Part shown: piece by piece, positions 49,626 through 62,409 of the stretch | Layout: each line of letters begins with the position of its first letter | Position numbering within the stretch: position 1 is the first letter of the stretch | Source: Brassica napus | Taxonomy: Eukaryota; Streptophyta; Magnoliopsida; Brassicales; Brassicaceae | Assembly: GCF_020379485.1 (NCBI RefSeq) | Contig: NC_063435.1 | Location: 310,001 to 374,000, forward strand | Direction: 5' to 3' | Length of the DNA stretch: 64,000 bases | The notes under the pieces: generated by a model | What the model was told of the DNA's origin: nothing | The model's database searches: none | The model's input: the letters and a program-made list of their open reading frames with translations, nothing else | Made by a program: the position numbers and the translations under genes

Positions 49626-49715
49626 AAAAATTATATGGGCCCGGCCCGATAAAGGCCTAGAAACATTAACATAGAAATTATATGGGCCCAGCTCGATAAA
49701 GGCCTTATTAACATT
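49626..49715. repeat. Short tandem duplication with TGGGCC motifs
   Basis: Two copies of an AAATTATATGGGCCC / GATAAAGGCCT block, at about 49628-49662 and 49676-49708, separated by ACATTAACAT repeats. It lies about 235 bp before the MCT2-like start. The GGGCCC and TGGGCC cores resemble site II promoter elements. Confidence 0.6.
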
Positions 49716-49943
49716 AACATTAACTTAGTATATGCTTCTCATTTTAACTACATACTTTGGTATTACAAATATGTACGTGCCACGGATCTCTATGCTATAC
49801 AAAAAATCAACGGTCGAAGAACTCATCACCTGACAAAAACGAAATGATGACGATTTGGACACCTTCGCCGTAGTTGATATCAAATCTTTCCATAAGAAAA
49901 TAATAGTAATCATCAAAAGCACATAGAAAACATAAGAACCTCT

Positions 49944-51284
49944 ATGGCGATGACGAACGGTGATGTCTCAAGAACCCTAAACCCAGCCGCACCTCTCTTC
50001 TTTCCCCAAAACCCTTATCTGCATCACTACTACTTCTCTTCACCTCAGATTCTCTTCATCTCCGACACTAACCTCCCTCCCCTATCTTCAATCATTGTGT
50101 ACTATCCTTTATGGTATAACAATCTTAACCCTACTTGGTTTGAGGCAACACAAGAATTGCCTCCACTTCACTCTCAAGACCCTATCCAAGAGCTGACTCC
50201 TCCACCGACCAGTAGAAAAAAGGTTTTTGGCTGGGAAAGAAGCAGCAGACACGACCGTAATAAGCTGGTGTGGAGGAGGAAGATCCATTATCAAGCTGAG
50301 TCCAACGGCGATACAACTGTCATGCTTAGAAACATACCCAACAAGTATACGTACGTATCTATATGAATATATATCATTCACTAGAAGAGTATTTGTTAAA
50401 CAAAGGCGTGAAGTAATTTGTTTTATATGATGATGTTTATCGAATCTTATAATTACTGTGTAAGCAGAAGAGAGATGCTTATTCAGTTCTTGGATGAGCA
50501 TTGTGAAGAAGAAAATAACAAAGAGGAAGATGAAGAGAATGCCTATGATTTCTTATATCTTCCCATCGATTTCCAGTAAGTTTTTTGTTTGTCTAATTTT
50601 TTTAACTTTATCACTATTCGTTAGTCTTAATTTTTGATTAATATCTCTGACAACATCAAAAAATTATTCGATTTGCATACCTATACACTTATATAGATGT
50701 TTGCGTGTAGGCAGGAGCAACAACCTAATGATGATACAACTTTTTAGATATGATAATCGATTAATAATCTGGATGATATATCAATTCAATTTTTTTTTGT
50801 TTTCGCTTTGATATATTTGTTACATAATTAACAATGTCATAGACTGATAGTACGACATGTTATATCTTTCTTTTAAACTAAATTAATGGCACTAAATTGA
50901 GCAGGAGCCAAATGAACAAAGGGTATGCATTTGTGAACTTCACAAAAGCAGAAGCAGTGTCGAAGTTTAAGGCGGCGTGCAACAACAAGCCATGGTGTTG
51001 TTTCGGTTCAAGGAAAATACTTGAAATTGCTCATGCTCGGATCCAGGTTAGTTCTATACTCTATCTTCAACATGTGTAAACGCATATATATATTCTTTTA
51101 TATCAAGCTTATTGTTAACATTCGTGTTTAGGGAAAAGATAAGTTGGTGAAACATTTCGAGCAAATGATTTATCCAGCTGAAGCATACAGTGCGGTGACT
51201 TTCATCCCTGCCCGTAGGGGACCAAAGAGTACGGGTCTCACCATCATGGTCGGTAAATGCACCGAAGCAGCCATATCGGTTTAG
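49944..51284 (+). CDS. MCT2: MEI2 C-terminal-RRM-only-like protein
   Basis: An RNA-binding protein made almost only of the MEI2-type C-terminal RRM (RRM3). Four exons, 49944-50350, 50468-50575, 50905-51046 and 51132-51284, give 269 residues. After a Pro-rich N-terminus, the RRM (residues about 120-230) has RNP2-like TTVMLRNIPNKYT and RNP1 NKGYAFVNF, with the MEI2-specific ADFQ-like region (LYLPIDFQ) between them. The C-terminus HFEQMIYPAEAYSAVTF is also typical. The NEEEDEEN-type acidic insert in the RRM loop is longer than usual. These proteins are suspected to act in early development; the role is not settled. It matches At5g07930 from memory. Confidence 0.92.
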
Positions 51285-51371
51285 TGGTTGTTTCATCTAT
51301 CATGTTACATATGTTTAGGATTATGTATGTGTGTGTGATGGGGAACATCGAACTATGACTAATGGGTGTGC

Positions 51372-51640
51372 CTAAAAGGAAAAGAAAGGACTCAGACACC
51401 GAACCAAATCCAAGTTAAAACTCTAAAAAGTTTAGTTTTGGATTTGGTTTTTGATGTGTGTGAGTTTTGACTTTTCCTTTGTGTTTATTTTAAGAGTCTA
51501 CGTGTAACGGGTTTGTACTTAAAAAGGAAAAGAAAGGACTCAGACACCGCACCAAATCCGAGTTAAAACTCTGAGAAGTTAGTTTTTGGATTTGGTTTTT
51601 GATGTGTGTGAGTTTTGGCTTTTTCTTTGCATCTATGTTA
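51372..51640. repeat. ~120-bp direct duplication downstream of MCT2
   Basis: Two copies of a block starting AAAAGGAAAAGAAAGGACTC and ending GATGTGTGTGAGTTTTG are found at about 51375-51490 and 51522-51625. The difference is a few bases (GAACCAAATCCAAG against GCACCAAATCCGAG). They lie in the probable 3' flank of MCT2. Confidence 0.85.
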
Positions 51641-51896
51641 AGGTTGTATGTGTTTTTATGCACTACTTATGTATTGTCGTTTAACTGTTGGTTTGTCAAT
51701 GTTACGTAAGTTGTATTCTCTGTTGTTTTAATTTTCGTGTTAGTGATAAGATTATCAGTTTAAAAAATTGGTTGAATTTATGTACCTTTCTTCTCTTAAC
51801 CCGGAAGTTCCTCACATGAGAACAAGAATAACATTTGACAGGAAAATAAAATTTAAAATCAAGAATTAAAAAGCGACTACCGATTATCACTTATAA

Positions 51897-52058
51897 GACC
51901 ATCTCCAATCACACTCTATAATTTCCTCTATATTTCACTCTAAAATAGAGTAACTCTATTATAGAGTGAACCATTGGAGCAAATTTAACTCTATAATAGA
52001 GTTACTCTATTTTAGTGTAAATTATAGAGGAAAAAATAGAGTGCCTTTGGAGATGCTC
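51897..52058. mobile_element. Tourist-like MITE (162 bp)
   Basis: Ends are GACCATCTCCAATCACACTC and GCCTTTGGAGATGCTC, bordered by TAA on each side (51894-51896 and 52059-52061). The interior is a near-perfect inverted repeat of ACTCTAT / ATAGAGT motifs. It belongs to the same family as the element at 34208-34441, sharing terminal ATCTCCA and a TTA/TAA target. Non-coding. Confidence 0.88.
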
Positions 52059-52061
52059 TAA

Positions 52062-54304
52062 GGACTTTTTTTTTTCTTTTGTCAACGATGGATACGTAAA
52101 CTATTAGGACTTTTTGGACCACAAGGAACACGTTCACTATTTGAAGCCGTGTTCTAGTTATATCCCAACCAGAGAATGTTTTGCTTAGAAATGTACTTTT
52201 TGTGAGGTAGTTTCCAATGTTGTCAGTATTCATCTTTTTAGTTAATTTTATTTTCTGAACACTTGTTTGTACTGTACATGGAGTACACGAAGATCTTGCA
52301 AATAGATAAAACATTGTTGACAAAATCTTTGTTTATTGGAGAATGGACCAAGAAGTGACGCTTACGCTTTTTTTGTTCTCTTCTCTTTTTATAGTAGAAG
52401 ACTAGCTATCAATTATGGCAAAAGCGACTGACCTCTTTTTATTTACAAAAACGTCGAAATGGTTTAGTAAAAGTGACTGTTCTCTTCCTATTTAAATGCA
52501 CTTGACACTTTGACAGTCCACCCAGAGATAAGATAGACATCTTAAATTACGTAATGCACACCGAAGCTCCACTTCTTGTCAGCCGTGCGGCCGTAAATCA
52601 AATATTTGCTAAAGAAGAATACGACTTTTGTTTGAAAAATATACGACATTTTTTAGTGTTTAAAAAAAAAACGACATTTGTTTTCATTTCATATGTAAAC
52701 AGCCTAGTGCTACACGTAAAATGTTTCTTTTAATTTGTAGTATTCGTATGTGCATTAATAAAATATTATATCCATTTGGCCGGACGAAATACTTTACACA
52801 AAATTTTAAATTATTTCCCCGAATCCAATCTAGTACTACTACACAAAATAGTCATGTGCACACTCACCATTTTAAATTTTGTTTATTGGGATTTCAGAAA
52901 AATATAAAATTTTGAGCTCGTACAAATACATGTATAAGAAATTGTAAATTTATTCATTAACATAACTAAACAAACAAATTTTAAATGGGTATTTAACTCA
53001 GTTCTTTTTATTCTTTTGTTTTTTTCATAAATTAATTTGCGTTTGTTCTTAAAAATATCATTTTATATGTTTCTGACGAAAAAAATACAAAACTTAAGCC
53101 TTTTTACAAAAAAAAAAAAAATACAAAAATCAGTTAAAATTGTTTTGACATGTTTCCATCTTCTTCTTTCCCATCTTAATTTTGTGAAAAAAAATACAAA
53201 ACTCAGCTAAAATCTTACTCGATAGTGGTAAAACGAAAATTTTCTCGTGGCTAATAAGATAAAATCGGTAAAAGTCTAAACAAAAACCACTGAAGAAAGT
53301 ATTTATGAGAGACGATGTTTACATTGTCGTATCAACGTTTTAAGTGGGCTTGGTTGCAAATGGTCCGTCACTGGCCCACACTTACACCAACTCTATAACC
53401 TTCTCTCTTTACAAGAGACTTTCTAATCTCTGCTTCGTAACCCGAGCCTGAAACTCGCTTCGGTTTCCGAACCTCAGTCATTGCTCCTGCCCCCGCCGTT
53501 GAAAAAAAAAAATTGCGATCACTTTATCTCTCTCTCTCTCTCTCCGTTAATTCTCGAGCTCGGAAACCCTAAACGCACTCATTCGAAATTGCTGCTGGGA
53601 GGAAGAAGAAAGGCTTTCCCTTTGTTGTAGATACATACAAGTGTAAGTTCGCATCTTTCTCTCTTTCCCCTTTTCAGAAACCCTAAACTTTTTCAGTATG
53701 TGAGATTGATTTTATAATACTCAATTATTGAAGTGTCTCGGTGGGAATTTAAGCATTGAAAGCTCTCGTTTTGAGGTTTAATTCTTGGTTAGTGTAATGT
53801 TTGAAGCTTCGATTTGATTTTGATCTCGAGTGGATTCGCCAGATTTTAAAGCAATTCTGTAAAAAAAAAAAAAAAATCTGATTTTGAGCTGTTGATAAAG
53901 GATTGAGCTTTAGTTGGTTTTGGTTTAAAGATCTTGAATGACGTTTAGTAGTATCAAATGTGGTCTCAAGTTTGCTGGATTTGGAGTACATTGAGTGTGT
54001 TTATAGTTTTCGGAATCTCATTGGAGCTAAGTTGTAATCTGAGGGCGTTGAACAAATGTTTTGGTTATGTAGTGAATCAGAGTTGAGGATTATGCTCTGT
54101 GGTCTTTGTTGTTGTTGTGTGTGTGTTAAACAACTTCAAATAAGTAGTAACTGTTTTGTTTGTTTTAACAGGAGATATTGAGAGTATTCCGAGGATGTTA
54201 GTTGAAGGCAGCTCATGAATTCTCGAGGAGACGACAATCTTGAACTTTGTTCTGTTTCTATTCGAGGTTCCAGATATTTAGAATAATTCTTAGGAGCTGA
54301 ATCT
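52062..54304. other. Intergenic region and 5' UTR of the large low-complexity gene
   Basis: AT-rich DNA to about 53330 with no gene recognised. From about 53340 there are GGGCY motifs (GTGGGCTTGG, CTGGCCCACA), a (TC)n tract at 53527-53544 and AAACCCTAAAC elements. These are followed by a probable non-coding first exon (about 53450-53642) and a 5' UTR intron of about 530 bp that ends before 54172. The last 130 bp are the rest of the 5' UTR. Confidence 0.5.
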
Positions 54305-57300
54305 ATGTCTGGAAACGAATACGGAGAGAGGATCCACAATTTCTTTGGACAAGAAGGCCTATCTCAAGACCAGCATCAGTCTCAGGTGGTTGATGGAAGC
54401 TGGTCCGGTTTCAGCAACGGTTTAGTTGGAAACCAGAGGCATATAGACACATCCATTATTAACAATCTGGAGAGTTGTAACACACAACAACAACCTGGTA
54501 TGCGTTTTGTCTCCTTATGACTAACTTCTAGCTTTTTCTGTGGGATGTTGCTGGAGATTTTAAACGTTTCCTTGCTTGCTTATTCCAGTTGATCCCGAGA
54601 GATGGCAATCTTCAAATTCACACCAGGGTTTGAATTTTACGCAGCAGCAGCAACCTATAAGGGCTGAGTACTCCAGAAGTCTATTGCAAGATAATCAGCA
54701 ACTCACAAATGGTTACATGAATTGGATGGCGATGCAGAATGGGTCGAATGTTTCGGGAGTGGGTGTAGAATCTAGTAGGGATAACTTATCAGCGAAAGGG
54801 TTTACTTCCGACATTCAGAAAACTCCTATGAGGTTTGAGATGGGAGGAGAATCTCCGGTTAATTATGATTTCTTCGGTGGTCAACAGCAATTAAACAGCC
54901 AGCCGCCGCCTGGCATCCTCCAGCCGTTTCCAAGGCAGCAGATGACGTTCAATGATATGCAACTACTAAAGCAGCAAGTTATGGCTAAGCAAATGCACGA
55001 GTATCAACTTCAACAACAGCTTCATAAGAAACAGCTGCAGGCCAGGCAGCTCAACTCTTTGAATTCAAATGCAGTAAATGGAAATCGCTCAAGTGATAAT
55101 CAATCACACCTTTTGGTTAATGGGATCCCTCTTCAGGATGCGTCTAGTAATGGTTGGCAGCCTGATCTTGTGTCAGGAAATACAAACTGGATGCATCGCG
55201 GCATTTCACCATTTGTTCAAGGTTCATCCAGTGGGCTTGGCGCTGAGCACGGTCAGGCGAACTTACAGTTTGAACCTTCCTTGTACGGCATGCCACTTGG
55301 TGAAGCAAATGCACCTCAAAGTTCCTTCTCTCCCGTTCAGATGAACAGATTAGCTTCGGAGCATGGTTCCTCTCTCACCAATCAGCCTGATAGTTTTATG
55401 CTACCTAGATCCACATACCAGGAGAGAGCGATGTTCTCAAATTCTTCAGCTCCAGGTTCAAATGATAGCCCAAATTTCGAATGTTTCCAGCAAGATGATC
55501 CACACGATAGAAACGTTTCAGCGCAGGAGAAACTCGATCAGATGAAGGGTTCTGGTCCACCAGAAAAATCATATATAAAAGCGCCTGGAAATGTTTCTGG
55601 GTCACAGAAGTCGACAGCCTTAGATCCAACAGAAGAAAAGATTTTGTTTGGTTCGGATGACAATTTGTGGGAAGCATTTGGAAACGACACTGATATGAGC
55701 TTGACGGGAAACCTGATGTCCAGTAGTTCTGACCTTAATGATGCATGCCCCTCTTTGAAAGGTGGGGGTTGGAGTGCTCTTATGCTATCTGCTGTAGCAG
55801 AAACATCCAGTAATGACGCAGGCTTTGGTAACAGGGTCCAGAATCTTGGCGTCAAGGCTTCAAATGCACTAAGTGAGAGACTCCACAATGATTCGGGCTC
55901 TATTCAAACGAATGAGGGGATTGGAGATGGATTTGGTATCTGGAAGGCTGCTTCTAATCCAAACTTAGTTGCTCCTGTTGAACAGAAGAATCACTTCACC
56001 CAAAATCTACAAATGAAGGCAAACTATGGATTTGGCATTGCCACTGCGGAAAACAAGTCTACTGCTTCTAGGGGTGTCCAGGAAAACCAACAGCATTTGG
56101 GTAATAACTCTGTGGAGAAAGCTACCCCTCAAGTGAATCATAGAGATGGCAGTCAAATTAGTCGCAAATTTCACTATCATCCCATGGGGAATATTGGCGT
56201 CACTAACGAGCCTTATCGAGAAAAAAATTCTCATTTGCCACCCGCATTGGACCGGGTGTCTGGAGGAAATCAAGGGTATTTTGGGCAGTCAAAGTCACTT
56301 GGCCAGCCACCTATGAACATGCAAATTGACAGGGTAAATTTTTTATCCGTTGGTTTTTGACGTTGTTCTAGTAATCTGAATCCCTCTGAACATTCTTTTG
56401 GCTTTATTATGGCAGGGACTTGTTTCACAAGGCATGGGTTCAGAGAATTCACCTAGTACATCTGCTTCAGCCGACAGAAGTGTTGATATGTGTAATCAAG
56501 TGCAGAGTGCGTCAAGGTACTTTTTCTTTGGGTGGAAAAGGTTTAGTCTGTCAACTAACTGACAGAGTTACCTAACTACCCTCAACTCACTGTTTTCACT
56601 TATTATCATTGAGTAAATCTTATTCCCTATGTGCTTGCAATTGCCTTTCTGATTTTTTTCCTCCGCAGGCAGACAATGCTTGAGCTTCTTCACAAGGTGA
56701 ACCAGCCGGAGGAGCGTTCTGTGGAAACAGATGCTTTCAAAATTCCTGAATCAACACCCTCTGCAGAAAATGGTGGTCAATTTAGGCATAGTCAGTCATC
56801 TGCTTCTCAGGGGTTTAGTTTACAGCTGGCTCCGCCATCTCAACCAGCTCCCTCACCTGATAACGTGCAGTTTTCTATGAACTCTTTGCAGCCATTGAAT
56901 TCACTTCATACTGCCCCTGAAAAAGGAGCAACAAGTCAATCAAGGTTTGCTCCATGGGCATCTAGTCAATCTTTTCCACAGCAATCCACTTATCAAGGAC
57001 CAGGAGAAAGCAACAATACCTCTGGTTTCCCATATTCCAAAGGGTATCACCAAAATCAACTGCCGCCTGTTTCTACCCGACAGTTAACTCCTAACCATTT
57101 AGTCAGATCATCTTCTGAGTTGTCGACCCCTCAAGTGAAAGAAAGAGACCGAAGCAGTGACTATTCAGCACAAACACCTTCCCTGCTAAATCCTACGACC
57201 CACAACAACAAAGGAGATTCAGCTGAAGGGTTTCCTATGCTGTCTGCTCCTCAGCCTCGGGTTGGATTCAGTTCGCCTCAGCAGAGTTCCTCTTCTGGTA

Positions 57301-59178
57301 TGAGGTCTGACTCAGGAGCCGGTACTTCAGCACCGCAACATCGGTTTTGGAACCAGCCACCTAAGCCTCAGCCAGATATATTACGGCCGCATCCAGTTAC
57401 CAATAGCCACGTAGAAGACATCTTCTCAAGGCAGGAGAAGAGAAATCAATTATCCTCTCAAAATGGAGGAGACATGTCATTAAGTGGGAGGGACATGGTG
57501 AATATGCATGAGTTGCAGGGTCAAGATATGGGTGCAAAACAAACAGCTGGTGTTGCTTCGATGTTCTCCAAAATGGGGCAGATCAATCATCAAACCTTGG
57601 ATCGCTCTCTTCCTTCTAACAACCGTCCAAAAGATGACGTGCGTCACAATGAGCGTATGGCTGGAAGTGGGGAGGGTGACGCACCCAAGATGACTGTGAA
57701 GAGAGTCGAGGATAGTTCTGTTCATCTTCAAAAGGTAGCTTCCAAAGAGGTGCAACAGTCACCTTTAAGATCTGATGGTTTACTGAGAGATGGATTGAAT
57801 CACAAGGAATCAGAGAACCACTCGCTACCTTTCGGCCAAACTGTTTCTCAGAGTTTCTCCAATAAGAATCATTCTGCCTCGGCTGGAGCAGATCATCAAC
57901 AACAAATCAGTCCTCAGATGGCTCCATCCTGGTATAATCAATATGGAACTTTCACCCCCTTGAAGATAGGAGAAAAATCTTCTAATGTTGGGAGTTCGGC
58001 TGATGGCTCACATAATGTTCAATCTCCAAAGCAGTTTAATACGCAGAAAATGCCAGGCTCCGCACCAGGAGCGGAGATTCCCTCATCTGAGTCATTGCCT
58101 CGTGGTGCAACTGACGAACTTATGAATGTTGTTAAACCAAAGAAGCGCAAAACCGCAACATCAGAGCTTCTATCTTGGAATAAAGAAGTCATGCATGGTT
58201 CCCAGAGGCTTAAGACTCTCAGGTGTGTGGCTTATGAGCACTAATATTGATTTTTAATCTTTCATATAGATTACCGTATTAATCTACTATACTCTTTACA
58301 GTGAGGCGGAGGTTGATTGGGCCAGAGCAACCAATCAATTTGCTGAAAAGGTGAGTTTCCTCATTACATACTTTCTCTCGCCTGTCTCGTTGTCCAATGT
58401 TGTTGAATAAGTTGATGGCTTATGTTCGCACAGGTGGAATATGGGAATTTACTTGAGGATGGCCCACGACTCAGATCAAAGAGAAGGCTTATATATACAA
58501 CACAACTCATGCAACAACTATTTCGCCCGCCTCCTGCTAGGGTAATATCTTTGATTGCTAGCTCAAACTATGAGTTTGTTGCATATACTGCTGCAAGAGG
58601 TGCACTAGGAGATACATGTAGCTCCACTTTTACTGATAGGAACGAATGCCTTTTGCCCCAGAACAAATCAAACCCGTAAGGATATGTACTGTTTGTTATC
58701 CTTGAAATGCTGGAGAGTTTGAGGTTATGTATTAACACAAACTTATCCACTCTTGTGTAGGGTGTCTGAGAGAAGGAAAACTGAAACAACCAGTGACCAG
58801 TACATCTCCAAAGCTGCTGAAGATTTCATTAGCAGGTCACAGAAACTAGAAAATAACTTTGCAGGGTAAAAGACCATGCCTAGCTCTCTCTAGTAATTGA
58901 TTTTAGTTCTTAATGGGTACTCGTTATGGCGGCTTGATCTCATGAACATCTGTTTTTTTTTTTGCAGACTACAGAACGGATCAACAATTGCTGACTTGAT
59001 CGTGGAAGTCCAGGATCTAGAGAAGTTTGCAGTGATCAATCGTTTTGCGAAGTTCCACCCAACATCCTCATCTACAGACCGGAACGTGAGTTCACTTAGG
59101 TTAAACCCACAAAGATATGTTACTATAGCTCCAATGCCTCAGAATGTTCCAGACAGGGTACACTGTCTCTCTCTCTAA
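54305..59178 (+). CDS. Large Gln/Ser-rich protein, dentin sialophosphoprotein-like (plant)
   Basis: Eight coding exons (54305-54497, 54589-56333, 56416-56516, 56669-58222, 58302-58350, 58434-58675, 58761-58865, 58968-59178) join in phase to 1,399 residues. The protein is mostly disordered: Gln-rich in the N-terminal third (QQQVMAKQMHEYQLQQQLHK) and Ser/Gln/Pro/Asn-rich in the middle. A more conserved C-terminal third has TSELLSWNKEV, EVDWARATNQFAEKVEYGNL and RRLIYTTQLMQQLFRPPPAR. The last part carries a basic helical segment. Plant databases name relatives after dentin sialophosphoprotein only because of composition. I know no demonstrated function; nuclear location is a guess from composition. 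It matches the Arabidopsis At5g07940/07970/07980 set. Confidence 0.9.
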
Positions 59179-59621
59179 CCATTGATGAATCCATCATATT
59201 ATTCTGTTTTTGGCCAGTAGTTCCCATTCATATGTATCTCGTGCACCAGATGTTTGTATTTCTTGGGTGGGTATGAGTTAGTAGTTGGTCAGGATTCTGA
59301 GAACTGTGAAGGTCTCTATTGTTAAGAAGCCGGAGATTTCCTACTAGACATGAAGAATTAATGTATTCATGATCATATATGATTATTGCAAGTCAGAATA
59401 TTTTGTATACTTAGTAAAGAAAAATTGCTCATAACAGAAAATCTAATAAGGTTACAACCTATGGTTTCCAGTAAACAAAACATAACAATATAATTTCAAC
59501 AAAGCTAAGGTTCTAAAAATCTCTTCCTCTTGTCTCTTAAGTCACTTAGAGCTTTGTAGAAGCAGTCATGCTTTAAAGTCGCAGAAACTTAACCAGACGC
59601 TTAAGGAACAGCTTTCAAACT
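59179..59621. other. Convergent 3' spacer
   Basis: About 440 bp between the 3' ends of the large low-complexity gene (+) and the unknown gene on the minus strand. It holds both 3' UTRs. No gene was seen. Confidence 0.5.
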
Positions 59622-61109
59622 TTAGAAGGTGAGTCTAATTTCTTCCCCGGCCATCGCTAATATCTCATCCACCCTGTAACAAAATATGCAACACAGGCTC
59701 TCATCAGAAAGAGTAGAACTCGAGAATGACAGTGGTCAAACTGTAAATACTTACCTATGACTGTCAATGTTTATCTCTGCAAGCCAAGTTGTCAAGTAAA
59801 TCTGCATAGCAAAAAAAAGACCTTGTAAGATAATTTTAACAGAAGATTTTTCCTGAAAACAAATCCCACATACCTGCAAAATTTCCGAGGTTGGCTGGTT
59901 GGTATGTGATACAGAAGAAATACCGAGATTATCTTCTCTCAGTCTGGGGAGAATTGGCTCATTGGAGTATAAAGAACATTTGGAGAGATCATCAAACTCT
60001 CCATGGTAAAGCTCAGCTGACCAACTGAGCTTCACCGGTTGAGGAACTTCACAGCTTAAAGAGACCAGTTCCATGACAAGTAATCTCTATTGAATAATGA
60101 CGTTATGGCAGAAAACAAAATCAGAAGCTAATTAAGAGCCTAGAGATTATATACAGAATTGAGTAAGGAGGAAGAAAGTAAACTTTACCTTTAGCATTAC
60201 TTCTCGTTTGAACATCTCCACAAGCTCCTCAGCCATCGTCTCTGTGATCATATCAACATTGCAGAAAAAGGTGAATCAAGTAATCAATGACTAGTTTTTG
60301 GTTAATGAGCTTACCAAATGCAGAGACATTCAAAAAATTAAACACAGGGATGCCACCGCAGTCTCCAGCATCATCTGAATCTTCCTTAGAGCCAGAGAAC
60401 TGTATAATCGATCCGCTACTCGGCTTCATATAACATCTCAGAGAACTACTTACATTCACCATCTCAACAACAACAGCCACCTGCATTTTACCAACCACAT
60501 AATTGTTTACACGTTCCAAATTCACAAGAATATTAGATAGTCATGTGCACACACACACTCACCATTTCCTTGTACGAAGATAGAAGCTTGATCCGACACG
60601 AACTCTGAACATACAAAGACTCAATATGTGAAGTAAAAAACACAAAGAGTGTAGTAAAGTTAAAAACTTTTCACCTGTTGCTTAGACAGCTTCTTCAAAG
60701 TCTTCTCCTTGATACCAACCATGTCACTCAACGCACCAAACTTCATTGCTGGCACAAACCTATTAGCCATACAAAACACAAAGTGATTTAAAAGCATTCA
60801 TCTTTTTTAATTTAATCACACATCAAAGTTAGTAAGGGCTCCACACGTTTGGGATAGATACGCATTGACGAGCGAAGTGGCGTGAGATTTTCCGCCGGAA
60901 CAAGCGGCGACCCACTGTTGCCGGAAAGTCGAGAGCTTTGACCACTGGTTCCTTAGATTCCGCTGAGCAGCTGGCCTCCATAGCCTCATCGATGACGATG
61001 ATGATGATGATAAACTCGCCGGAGATGGAGATGGAGATGGAGAAGCTAGCGATCGCGAAGAAGACGCTGGAGATGGAGAAGCAGGCGGAGGAAACTGTGA
61101 GGCGCTCAT
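59622..61109 (-). CDS. Conserved plant protein of unknown function
   Basis: Eight exons (60847-61109, 60675-60759, 60563-60604, 60315-60480, 60189-60241, 59874-60086, 59755-59801, 59622-59673) join in phase to 306 residues. The first 40 residues are a Ser/Pro run (SPSPASSSRSLASPSPSPSP and poly-Ser), followed by a conserved RLWRPAAQRNLRNQW segment. No membrane helix, signal or enzyme motif was recognised. A mid-protein KLSKQQSSCRIKLLSSYKEM region looks like a short coiled coil. It is probably the Arabidopsis At5g07950 equivalent, which I remember only as unknown. It is divergent with the Asterix-type gene. Confidence 0.85.
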
Positions 61110-61420
61110 AGCTCTTGAGCTTAAAGGCTTCTCAAAATCTTCAGTAGACGAACGACGGTTCGATGCCGGCGGCGTAGAGACGCCGGCGAGAGCTATTCTT
61201 CTTATAGGGCTTATGAAAGAAGAAACATAAAGGGTATAATTGTAATTATACTGTGAAGCTTATTTAACTGGATTAAATAAAAAATTATTAACTGGTGTAA
61301 AAATAAAAAGTTACTGCGGTGTAGTTATATGATCGAAGGAGCAATATTAACAGTAGATCAGATTTTACAGTGACGGCAAGTTTTAGAGAGAGAAGTAAGA
61401 GAGAGAGAGAGAGAGAGAGG
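61110..61420. promoter_or_regulatory. Divergent promoter, unknown gene and Asterix gene
   Basis: Only 311 bp separate the two start codons, so both promoters must lie here. It includes a (GA)n tract of about 20 bp (about 61398-61419) directly before the Asterix ATG, in its 5' UTR. Function is inferred from position. Confidence 0.65.
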
Positions 61421-62409
61421 ATGTCTCACAGTCACGGGAACGTTTCGTCGGCGAACGATCCACGGCAGCCTTCGGCGGCGAAGCCTTACACTCCGCGACC
61501 TATTGCCCCGGAGGATCTCCCCGTTGACTACTCCGGATTCATCGCGGTTATCCTCGGCGTCTCTGGGGTTATGTTCAGAGTAAGTTTACACACTAGATCT
61601 CATGTGATCCTTGCTCGCTTCTAGAAACTCTTGATCCGGTTGTTTACGCTTCAGATTTGGTGAGCTAGGTCGTCGGATCTTCGATTAATCAACAGCAATC
61701 TGTAGCTCGATTGGATCTTATAGTTTCGATTGAATCGATTTAGCTTAGTTTCCTCAGATTTGGATGATTCTAACTACTCAGAGTGTGATTGGATCATGTT
61801 ATAGAGTTAGATCTCCTTTTAAGATTTGAGCACAGTTCAAATGGATGAGATAGCAGTTGTGATTGGATGTTATAGTTTCGATTGAATTGATTTAGCTTAG
61901 TTTCCTTAGATTTGGCAGATTCTAGCTACTCAAGAGTGTGATTGAATCATGTTATTAGACTTAGAGATAGATTTGATCTCCTTTGAGATTTGAGCACAGT
62001 TCAAATGGATGAGAAGATGAGTTGTTTCTTTGGAGTCTAATGGATAAGAGATGGTTTTTGTTTTGTTTTGTTGTTGTTGTGTGTATTCAGTACAAGATAT
62101 GCTCGTGGCTTGCGCTTATATTCTGTGCTCAGTCGCTGGCCAATATGAGGAACTTGGAGACTGATTTGAAGCAGATCTCCATGGCTATGATGTATGGTTC
62201 CCTTCCTCACTCTCGTCGTTTTCATTAGTTAGAGAGCCAAACGCAATTGCTTATACCACTTTCTGTTCAAATCCCGAGACAATATGAGCCATGGTGTTGA
62301 TTGTTGTTGATGATGACTCGAGTTTTCTTGTATTTGAAACAGGTTTGCTATAATGGGATTGGTCACAAACTACTTGGGACCTAATAGACCTGCCGCGACA
62401 AAGAAATAA
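61421..62409 (+). CDS. Asterix-type ER membrane protein (PAT complex subunit family)
   Basis: A small ER membrane protein of 108 residues from three exons: 61421-61579, 62091-62191 and 62343-62409. It is related to the Asterix/WDR83OS family, which in animals partners CCDC47 in the PAT intramembrane chaperone complex of the translocon. The N-terminus is soluble (RPIAPEDLPVDYSG), followed by hydrophobic segments FIAVILGVSGVMF, ICSWLALIFCAQSLANM and ISMAMMFAIMGLVTNYL, and the basic end PAATKK. The upstream in-frame GTG was rejected because the ATG at 61421 follows the (GA)n leader and matches the family start MSHSHGN. In plants the role is inferred. Confidence 0.9.

Noticed and set aside
61370..61420. 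Upstream GTG extension of the Asterix-type protein
   Set aside because: It would translate the (GA)n leader as Arg-Glu repeats; the ATG at 61421 fits the family start.
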